Source: Bacteroidota bacterium (lineage in GTDB: Bacteria; Bacteroidota; Bacteroidia; Sphingobacteriales; Sphingobacteriaceae). Taken from it: 28,333 bases of DNA. The position numbers and the translations under genes were made by a program. Numbering within the stretch: the first letter of the stretch is position 1; each line of letters starts with the position of its first letter. The stretch is from contig JABDEQ010000029.1 in assembly GCA_013286985.1 (NCBI GenBank), positions 1 through 28,333 of the forward strand, in the 5' to 3' direction. Below, one piece after another: positions 23,020 through 28,333 of the stretch. The notes beneath the pieces were generated by a model. The model saw nothing but the letters and a program-made list of their open reading frames with translations, did not search any database and had not been told where the DNA came from.

Positions 23020-24015
23020 ATGAGTTCAATCGAAATAAATAAAGACACATACCTGATGTGGTATGAGGCAATGCTTTTAATGCGAAAGTTTGAAGAGAAA
23101 GCAGGACAACTTTACGGACAGCAAAAAATAAGAGGCTTTTGCCACTTATACATAGGGCAAGAGGCTGTTTTAGCCGGAGCAATGTCTGTATTGAAACCAG
23201 AAGATAGTTTGATAACCGCTTATCGTGACCACGCACACGCTATAGCAAAAGGTGTATCATCAAACTCCATTATGGCCGAGTTGTATGGCAAGGCTACCGG
23301 ATGCTCAAAAGGCAAAGGTGGTTCTATGCACATGTTTTCAAAAGAGAAACATTTTTACGGTGGCCACGGTATTGTTGGCGGCCAGGTACCATTGGGTGCA
23401 GGTGTTGCATTTGCTGAAAAATTTAAAGGTACCCAGTTTTTAAACGTAGCCTACATGGGCGATGGTGCCGTGCGCCAGGGTGCACTTACCGAAACCTTCA
23501 ACATGGCTGCACTTTGGAAACTACCTGTAATATTTGTTTGCGAAAACAATGGTTACGCTATGGGTACATCTGTTGAGCGTACTACTGCCGATACTGATAT
23601 TTATAAATTAGGCTTACCTTACGGTATCCCGTCATCGCCGGTTGATGGTATGGACCCTGCTGCGGTACACAAAGCAATGGACGAAGCTGCTCAGCGTGCG
23701 CGTGCCGGCGAAGGACCAACTTTCCTTGAAATGCGTACTTATCGCTACAAAGGTCACTCCATGTCCGATCCTCAAAAATATCGTACTAAAGAGGAGTTGG
23801 AAGCTTACAAAGCAAAAGATCCAATCGAACTAACTAAACATATCATTGTTTCAGAAGGTTATGCTGATGAAAAATGGTTTGAAGAAATAGAAGCTAAAGT
23901 TAAGGCCGAAGTAGATGAGTCGGTTAAGTTTGCTGAAGAGTCACCATGGCCCGAAGCTGAAGAACTTTACACCGATGTTTACGTGCAAAAAGATTACCCT
24001 TATATAATGAGCTAA
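23020..24015 (+). CDS. pdhA: pyruvate dehydrogenase E1 component, alpha subunit
   Basis: A 331-residue E1-alpha subunit. With E1-beta it decarboxylates pyruvate using thiamine diphosphate and passes the acetyl group to lipoyl-E2, linking glycolysis to acetyl-CoA. The thiamine diphosphate motif is GDGAVRQGALTETFNMAALW with the closing ENNGYAMGT. The phosphorylation-loop region is TYRYKGHSMSDPQKYR near residues 238-253. Specificity for pyruvate rather than branched-chain keto acids is inferred from family resemblance and the E2 that follows. The E1-beta gene is not in the window, so this is the alpha/E2 arrangement seen in several Bacteroidota. Confidence 0.93.
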   Translation: MSSIEINKDTYLMWYEAMLLMRKFEEKAGQLYGQQKIRGFCHLYIGQEAVLAGAMSVLKPEDSLITAYRDHAHAIAKGVSSNSIMAELYGKATGCSKGKGGSMHMFSKEKHFYGGHGIVGGQVPLGAGVAFAEKFKGTQFLNVAYMGDGAVRQGALTETFNMAALWKLPVIFVCENNGYAMGTSVERTTADTDIYKLGLPYGIPSSPVDGMDPAAVHKAMDEAAQRARAGEGPTFLEMRTYRYKGHSMSDPQKYRTKEELEAYKAKDPIELTKHIIVSEGYADEKWFEEIEAKVKAEVDESVKFAEESPWPEAEELYTDVYVQKDYPYIMS

Positions 24016-24063
24016 TCATTATATTTAACTGAAATTTTAAAAGAACTATTGATCAAATAATAT

Positions 24064-25725
24064 ATGGCTGAAGTAGTTAAAATGCCAAAAATGAGCGATA
24101 CCATGACCGAAGGGGTATTGGCTAAATGGCATAAAAAAGTTGGTGATAAGGTAAAATCAGGCGATGTACTTGCCGAGATAGAAACCGACAAAGCCACCAT
24201 GGATTTTGAATCGTACCAGGACGGCACCATACTTTATATTGGTGTTGAAGAAGGTAAAGCGGTTCCGGTTGATGCTGTTATTGCCGTTTTAGGTAAAGCA
24301 GGCGAAGATTATAAAGCTGTACTTAAAGCTAGCGCAACTGCCGCTCCGGCTGCTGCCGAGGCGCCAAAAGCTGCCGAAGACAAAAAGCCACAGGCTGCTG
24401 TTGAAGCAAAACCAAAGGTTGATAAGTCGGCTATTCCGGCTACGGTTATCCGTATGCCTGCCCTGAGCGATACCATGACCGAAGGGGTAATAAACAAATG
24501 GAACTTTAAAGTTGGCGATAAAATAAAATCAGACGACTCATTAGCCGATGTGGAAACCGATAAGGCTACTATGGAGGTTGTAGGTTATGAAGCCGGCACA
24601 CTGTTATACATAGGCCCTAAAGAGGGCGAGGCTGCACCCGTAAATGGCATTATAGCTATTATTGGTAAAGAAGGTACCGACATTACGCCTTTATTAGAGG
24701 ATGATGCACCTGCCGCAACCGCAAAAACTACCGCAGCACCAGCTGCGGAGGCTCCTGCTGAAACGTTAAGCGATAACACTGGCTCAACAGAAGACGACAG
24801 CCGTATAAAAGCATCGCCGTTGGCCCGTAAAATAGCGAAAGAAAAAGGCATCAACCTTAATGATGTAAAAGGATCTGCCGAAGGTGGCCGTATCGTTAAG
24901 AAAGATGTGGAAGAATATGTGCCTGCTGCTAAAGCTCCTGCTGCTGTTGCATCGTCAGCACCATCACCGGTGGCTGCACCTGCTTCAGGCGCCGCTCCGG
25001 CTGCTCCAAAACAAGCTATTGTTTTACCAAGCGTTATTGGCGAAGAGAAATTTACCGAGAAACCGGTTAGCCAAATGCGCAAAGCTATTTCAAGACGTTT
25101 ATCTGAAAGCTTATTTACAGCTCCGCATTTTTATGTAACCATGAGCATTGATATGGACGAAGCTATTAAAGCCCGTACACGTATTAATGAAGTAGCTCCG
25201 GTTAAAATATCATTTAATGATTTTGTAGTGAAAGCATGTGCTGTTGCCTTAAGACAACACCCTGCTATTAATTCATCATTTATGGGCGATAAGATCCGCT
25301 TTAACGAGCACGTTAACATTGGTGTTGCCGTGGCTGTTGATGAAGGCTTATTGGTACCGGTAATTAAATTTGCGGATAGCAAATCATTCAGCCATATTAG
25401 TGTTGAGGTAAAAGAGTTTGCTGCCAAAGCAAAAGCTAAAAAACTACAACCTAACGAGATGGAAGGCTCAACCTTCACCATATCAAACCTGGGTATGTTT
25501 GGTGTTGATGAGTTTACTGCTATTATTAACACACCTAATGCCTGTATCCTTGCTGTTAGCGGTATACAACAGGTACCGGTAGTTAAAAATGGTGCAGTAG
25601 TACCAGGCAACGTAATGAAAGTTACCCTAAGCTGCGATCACCGCGTGGTTGATGGCGCAAGTGGTGCCGCATTCCTGCAAACCCTTAAAGGATTGCTGGA
25701 AGAACCGGTAAGACTTTTAATTTGA
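24064..25725 (+). CDS. pdhC: pyruvate dehydrogenase E2, dihydrolipoamide acetyltransferase
   Basis: A 553-residue E2. Two lipoyl domains carry lipoylation sites at Lys43 and Lys167, each in an ETDKATM motif. The peripheral-subunit-binding domain lies at about 248-285 (SPLARKIAKEKGINLNDVKG). An Ala/Pro-rich linker leads to the acetyltransferase domain, with His526 and Asp530 in DHRVVDG. Two lipoyl domains are fewer than in E. coli (three) and common in other groups. The gene starts 48 bases after pdhA and is surely in the same operon. The stop codon is followed directly by a heptad array and then a hairpin terminator. The gene could be named differently (aceF, pdhC); function is not in doubt. 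Confidence 0.93.
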   Translation: MAEVVKMPKMSDTMTEGVLAKWHKKVGDKVKSGDVLAEIETDKATMDFESYQDGTILYIGVEEGKAVPVDAVIAVLGKAGEDYKAVLKASATAAPAAAEAPKAAEDKKPQAAVEAKPKVDKSAIPATVIRMPALSDTMTEGVINKWNFKVGDKIKSDDSLADVETDKATMEVVGYEAGTLLYIGPKEGEAAPVNGIIAIIGKEGTDITPLLEDDAPAATAKTTAAPAAEAPAETLSDNTGSTEDDSRIKASPLARKIAKEKGINLNDVKGSAEGGRIVKKDVEEYVPAAKAPAAVASSAPSPVAAPASGAAPAAPKQAIVLPSVIGEEKFTEKPVSQMRKAISRRLSESLFTAPHFYVTMSIDMDEAIKARTRINEVAPVKISFNDFVVKACAVALRQHPAINSSFMGDKIRFNEHVNIGVAVAVDEGLLVPVIKFADSKSFSHISVEVKEFAAKAKAKKLQPNEMEGSTFTISNLGMFGVDEFTAIINTPNACILAVSGIQQVPVVKNGAVVPGNVMKVTLSCDHRVVDGASGAAFLQTLKGLLEEPVRLLI

Positions 25726-25726
25726 T

Positions 25727-25761
25727 TTCGGAATTCGGAAGTTCGATTTCGGATTTAAGAT
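25727..25761 (-). repeat. five-heptad array at the E2 stop codon
   Basis: Plus-strand units begin TTCGGAA, TTCGGAA, then GTTCGAT and TTCGGAT at 25727, 25734, 25741 and 25748, with a weaker fifth unit at 25755. It starts one base after the stop codon. On the minus strand it matches the ATTCCGA/AATCGAC type found at 16410, 26633 and 26921. Confidence 0.7.
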
Positions 25762-25771
25762 TATAAAATAT

Positions 25772-25808
25772 AACAGCGATGGGTTTTGATACTCATCGCT
25801 GTTTTTGT
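25772..25808 (+). terminator. AGCGATGGG palindrome, copy 3, acting as E2 terminator
   Basis: Imperfect stem 25772-25784 with 25791-25803 (one G-T pair), six-base loop, then TTTTTG-type T-run. It diverges from copies 1 and 2 in one arm, but the loop-side arm still reads AGCGATGGG. Confidence 0.75.
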
Positions 25809-25829
25809 TTGGGGGATTTTCTTTCCACG

Positions 25830-26038
25830 CGTCATTGAGAAGTACTGCTTGCCCCGAACTTGTTTCGGGGAAGCAATTTCTGCTTTTGTCTGAATCAGAA
25901 TTTACTGAATTTTAGAATTTTCAAGATGCAAGGGTTTAATTCTGTTCATTCTTTAATCCTGTAAATTCTGATTCTGACATTCTTTACTCTTCGCCCTATA
26001 CAGCTTATAGTTTGCTTCACATCCTTATAGCAATGACG
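25830..26038. mobile_element. nested inverted-repeat element without transposase (type B)
   Basis: Ends CGTCATTG (25830-25837) and CAATGACG (26031-26038). Inside, a 19-base arm at 25887-25905 pairs with 25961-25979 (18 of 19 bases). A smaller hairpin, CCCCGAA with TTCGGGG, lies at 25852-25870. No gene is present. It shares end sequence with the element at 26768-26892. Confidence 0.55.
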
Positions 26039-26057
26039 TGCGACGTTAATACTATCA

Positions 26058-26585
26058 CTAGCGCTCCTTCAGAAACACATCTATCGCAGCTACAGCATTT
26101 TCATAACGCTCAGCGCCGGAGCCGGATATAACTACATAGTTTGCTTTCAATTGCTGCAATTCCCTATGCCATACATCCATAAAATGTTCGCGCATATCGG
26201 GGAAATCTCTTAATGGATCATCCTCCCAGGGCAGGTCAATATCTAAAAGCAGATACAGATCATACCGATGTTTGGGCAGTTCGTCCAGCACTTCCTGCGG
26301 CGATTTACCGAACATTTGATCGCTCCATATTTTTACGGTGATAAACGTGGTGTCGCAAATCAGTATATTGTTAGTAACCTTGGCTAGTATTTCTTTTTCG
26401 AGTTCCAACTGGCCGTAAAACATATTTACTTCATCCTGCCAGGTAGGTGGTTCGGTTAGTTTTTCGCAATACTCACGTGCATACTCGGGCACCCAAACTG
26501 TTTGATAACGTTTAGCCAAATAAGCCGACATGGTTGACTTTCCGGTTGATTCGGGCCCTACTACCGCTATTTTTTTTATTTTCAT
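26058..26585 (-). CDS. NadR-like nicotinamide riboside kinase
   Basis: A 175-residue P-loop kinase like the C-terminal domain of NadR, which phosphorylates nicotinamide riboside to NMN. The P-loop GPESTGKST is at 10-18, and VPEYAREYCEKL, ICDTTFITVKIW and LLLDIDLPWEDDPLRDF follow in the family order. It lacks the DNA-binding and adenylyltransferase domains of full-length NadR, which is usual in Bacteroidota. The transporter PnuC is encoded upstream on the same strand, so together they take up and trap the vitamin. 370 bases of repeats separate the two genes, more than normal for an operon. Confidence 0.85.
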   Translation of the reverse strand: MKIKKIAVVGPESTGKSTMSAYLAKRYQTVWVPEYAREYCEKLTEPPTWQDEVNMFYGQLELEKEILAKVTNNILICDTTFITVKIWSDQMFGKSPQEVLDELPKHRYDLYLLLDIDLPWEDDPLRDFPDMREHFMDVWHRELQQLKANYVVISGSGAERYENAVAAIDVFLKER

Positions 26586-26632
26586 TTAGTATTTTCCAAA
26601 GTATCCATTAACTTTTTTCTCTTCGACATTTC

Positions 26633-26699
26633 ATTCCGTACTCGACCTTCCGACCGCGTGCCGCCTTAGCTTTAGCGGTGGCGCAAATCCGAAATTAAA
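26633..26699 (-). repeat. heptad array interrupted by the 32-bp core, copy 2
   Basis: Three heptads (ATTCCGT, ACTCGAC, then CTTCCGA) at 26633-26653, a core of 32 bases at 26654-26685, and two heptads (AATCCGA, AATTAAA) at 26686-26699. The core plus the preceding TTCCGA is identical over 38 bases to 16425-16462. It lies upstream of the riboside kinase gene. Confidence 0.8.
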
Positions 26700-26715
26700 A
26701 CACCTCCTTCTTACT

Positions 26716-26920
26716 TAGAGCCTGTTTAAATTTTGTTCAAATTTTTCACATAAACACAAAAACAAAGCGTCATTGCGAGGTACGAAGCAATCTCTAAGTT
26801 ATACAAATCAATGGAGATAGATTTTGTTCAATAACGTAATACCGTGTTGTTGATTGTCCGATGTAGAGATTGCTTCGTACCTCGCAATGACGATATTTTT
26901 TCATTTTTAAACAGCTCTTA
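26716..26920. mobile_element. nested inverted-repeat element without transposase (type C)
   Basis: Outer ends read TTAGAGCCTGTTTAAA at 26716 and, on the other strand, a near copy ending near 26920 (one base different in spacing). The inner perfect inverted repeat is 29 bases long (26768-26796 with 26864-26892), starting CGTCATTGCGAGG. The 67-base centre is AT-rich and has no gene. The inner motif belongs to the CGTCATTGCGAGG-type repeats that occur in many bacterial genomes. Confidence 0.7.
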
Positions 26921-26955
26921 ATTCCGCAATCGACATTCCGAATTCCGAAATCAAC
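26921..26955 (-). repeat. five-heptad array abutting the pnuC stop codon
   Basis: Five units at 26921, 26928, 26935, 26942 and 26949, reading ATTCCGC, AATCGAC, then ATTCCGA twice and AATCAAC. The TAG stop of pnuC (26956-26958) lies between this array and the next one. Confidence 0.8.
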
Positions 26956-27579
26956 CTAATTCCGCAATCCACCTTCCGACTTCCGCAATGAACCCAACTC
27001 TTTCTTCCAATCAATATAGCCCATCGCTGCTATAACAACATAACAGCCATACATTAGCGCGGTTAAGTCAAGCCCTTTAAAAATGTAAATACCTACATAA
27101 ATTACATCAACAAAAACCCATATCAACCAGTTTTCTAAAACCTTGCGGGCTAAAAGTACCTGGGCAACCAAACTGCAGGCCGCGCAAAAACTATCAATAT
27201 AAGGGTAAGATGCAGGTGTGTATTTTAATATCGATCCTAAAAAGAAGGTAAATACGAGTACACCAACTACCGATAATCTGACTTCTTTTTTGGTGATGAG
27301 CACTACTGGCATCTTATTTCCACCGGCGGGCGTATGGCTCCAATAGTACCAGCCATAAATATTCATCGCCATAAAATAAACCTGCAGGCCCATATCGGCA
27401 TACAGGTGCGAATTAAAAAAAATGAAAATATAAATGCCTACGCTTATTATGGCGAGGGGCCAGTTCCAGATATTGTTTTTCGCAGCCAGGTAAACGCACA
27501 ACAACCCGGTAATTACCGCAATAATTTCGGGCCATGTTTGCTGTTGCCACCAGTGTTGCAGGATGTGCATTATTTGCAT
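26956..27579 (-). CDS. pnuC: nicotinamide riboside transporter PnuC
   Basis: A 207-residue membrane protein of the PnuC family, which facilitates uptake of nicotinamide riboside that is then trapped by phosphorylation. About seven membrane segments are seen, with the characteristic NIWNWPLAIISVGIYI near residues 35-50 and the IYGWYYWSH motif near 74-82. The start is ATG at 27579 (or the ATG three codons later); TATATTTG at 27591-27584 could be its -7 box but leaves almost no leader for the first ATG. The last ten residues (RKSEGGLRN) are encoded by the heptad array at 26959-26993 and have no conserved counterpart that I know, so the natural end of the protein may be earlier. Confidence 0.88.
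   Translation of the reverse strand: MQIMHILQHWWQQQTWPEIIAVITGLLCVYLAAKNNIWNWPLAIISVGIYIFIFFNSHLYADMGLQVYFMAMNIYGWYYWSHTPAGGNKMPVVLITKKEVRLSVVGVLVFTFFLGSILKYTPASYPYIDSFCAACSLVAQVLLARKVLENWLIWVFVDVIYVGIYIFKGLDLTALMYGCYVVIAAMGYIDWKKELGSLRKSEGGLRN
26959..26993 (-). repeat. five-heptad array inside the 3' end of pnuC
   Basis: Units at 26959, 26966, 26973, 26980 and 26987 reading ATTCCGC, AATCCAC, then CTTCCGA, CTTCCGC and AATGAAC. It is in the same phase as the array ending at 26955 apart from three bases (the stop codon) and is translated as the pnuC C-terminus. Confidence 0.8.
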
Positions 27580-27629
27580 TGACCAAATATAACAGAACGA
27601 ACCCTAATCAATAATTTCCCAGCGTATTG

Positions 27630-28333
27630 TTACCAAATCCTGACCCTTTTATCCGGATCGATCCACATTTTATCGCCTTTTTTAATATGGAAGGCATCAT
27701 AAAACTCAGGCACATCGGTAAAAGGTCCATTTACACGCATAAAACCGGGAGCATGCTCGTTGGTTAATATCTGGCTGGATAATGCTTCCTTACGGGTTTG
27801 CCCAAGCCAACCCAGCGCATAACCCAGGAAGAAACGCTGCATAGGTGTTAATCCGTTAATAGATTTTCCTTCTTTATATTGATCAGTTTTTTTAAACGCA
27901 TCCAGGCCTATTACAATTCCACCTAAATCGGCTATGTTTTCGCCCTGGGTTGCTTTACCGTTGATGTGCAGCCCATAAATGCTATAGCCGTTAAACTGAG
28001 CAACGAGCATTTGGGCACGTTGCGTAAACTTAACCGAATCCTGCGGCGACCACCATTCTTTCAGGTTTCCGGCGGCATCAAACTGGCGACCCTCGTCATC
28101 AAAACCATGGGTCATTTCGTGGCCAATAGTTGAGGCTGCTGCATAGCCATAAACTACTGCATCGTCCAAATCATCGTCCTTTACACCCGGCACCAGGAAC
28201 TGGGCCGCCGGCAATACAATTTCATTGTTCGATGGGTTATAATAAGCATTATAGGTTTGCGGCGTAATAGCCCATTCAGTGCGGTCAACCGGTTTACCCA
28301 GTTTATTGGCCTCATAGCGGTGCCAGAAATTAT
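27630..28333 (-). CDS. M13-family zinc metallopeptidase, C-terminal part (5' end beyond window)
   Basis: The C-terminal third of a neprilysin-type (M13) endopeptidase. The frame stays open to the window edge, so the gene starts outside; the apparent start at 28214 is only a TTG codon inside it. Visible marks: NAYYNPSNNEIVLPAAQFL just upstream of that codon, the zinc motif HEMTH in IGHEMTHGFDDEGRQFD, the third-ligand motif ENIADLGG, and the family's C-terminal RVNGPFTDVPEFYDAF. These proteases are usually exported and degrade small peptides; the N-terminal signal cannot be seen here. The reading runs 703 bases on the minus strand. It ends in DKRVRIW, the usual Trp-ended tail of the family. Confidence 0.92.
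   Translation of the reverse strand, partial: NFWHRYEANKLGKPVDRTEWAITPQTYNAYYNPSNNEIVLPAAQFLVPGVKDDDLDDAVVYGYAAASTIGHEMTHGFDDEGRQFDAAGNLKEWWSPQDSVKFTQRAQMLVAQFNGYSIYGLHINGKATQGENIADLGGIVIGLDAFKKTDQYKEGKSINGLTPMQRFFLGYALGWLGQTRKEALSSQILTNEHAPGFMRVNGPFTDVPEFYDAFHIKKGDKMWIDPDKRVRIW

Larger units (their letters stand above)
25726..26057. other. 332-base region after E2: repeats, no gene
   Basis: Contains in order a heptad array, a hairpin terminator and a nested inverted-repeat element (each listed separately). No gene is supported on either strand. Confidence 0.6.
26586..26955. other. 370-base repeat-filled gap between the riboside kinase and PnuC genes
   Basis: Contains an interrupted heptad array (26633-26699), a nested inverted-repeat element (26716-26920) and another heptad array (26921-26955) that touches the pnuC stop. 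No gene is supported. Almost every base is accounted for by repeats. Confidence 0.65.

Noticed and set aside
24585..25082. 165-codon open frame on the minus strand opposite the E2 gene
   Set aside because: It is a shadow of the Ala/Pro-rich linker codons of E2; its Ala/Gly-rich product matches no family and the plus-strand domains are certain.
5776..26993. CRISPR array
   Set aside because: The heptad and palindromic repeats have no long constant repeat with unique spacers, and no cas gene is present.
27570..27629. Riboswitch before pnuC
   Set aside because: The 50-base gap is too short and shows no thiamine or other known riboswitch motif.

Overview
The window looks like the chromosome of a Bacteroidota bacterium, most likely a Sphingobacteriaceae member of the Mucilaginibacter/Pedobacter type. 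Evidence: promoters of the Bacteroidota form (TAnnTTTG -7 box), few Shine-Dalgarno sites, a TonB/carboxypeptidase-regulatory-domain anti-sigma-like protein, DUF3098 beside ftsX and uppP, a pyruvate dehydrogenase E1-alpha/E2 pair without E1-beta, and an M13 peptidase. This assignment is inferred from gene content; no rRNA or tRNA gene was seen. Most of the window is ordinary chromosomal coding sequence. The unusual material is between the genes.

Layout. 195-2103 (+): an ECF sigma factor overlapping a membrane protein that mixes anti-sigma, SusC-like and TonB-like pieces. 2110-5761 (-): a DUF4197 protein, a PiT phosphate transporter, its DUF47/PhoU-like partner and a PhoR-like histidine kinase; a possible phosphate-response box lies in front of the transporter pair. 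5901-9167 (-): a small secreted protein, YceI, an OprB-type porin with a palindromic operator over its promoter, and a Fur-family regulator. 9387-11184 (-): HD phosphohydrolase, SprT-like metalloprotein and a two-CBS protein. 11439-15055 (+): a zinc-ribbon miniprotein, then a periplasmic 3-keto-glycoside module (DUF1080 enzyme, GMC dehydrogenase with a four-cysteine cluster motif, gluconate-dehydrogenase-type small subunit). 15169-17353 (-): ftsX, DUF3098 and uppP for the cell envelope. 17576-20042 (-): an unknown coiled-coil membrane protein, a DUF922 protease-like protein and an SPFH/band-7 protein. 20140-22628: a two-helix miniprotein, a CapA-like lipoprotein and a C40 peptidase. 23020-25725 (+): pyruvate dehydrogenase E1-alpha and E2. 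26058-27579 (-): nicotinamide riboside kinase and PnuC, a vitamin salvage pair. 27630-end (-): the C-terminal part of an M13 metallopeptidase.

The strongest unexplained signal is a set of about 10 short arrays with a strict 7-bp period, each close to five heptads (35 bp). They abut start or stop codons across the window and use several different heptad words. Two are interrupted after the third heptad by the same 32-bp core. One array overlaps the end of pnuC and appears to supply its last residues. A second layer is formed by three transposase-less nested inverted-repeat elements (20333-20697, 25830-26038, 26716-26920), and a third by three copies of an AGCGATGGG palindrome. These layers were read by eye; genome-wide counts are needed to judge how general they are.
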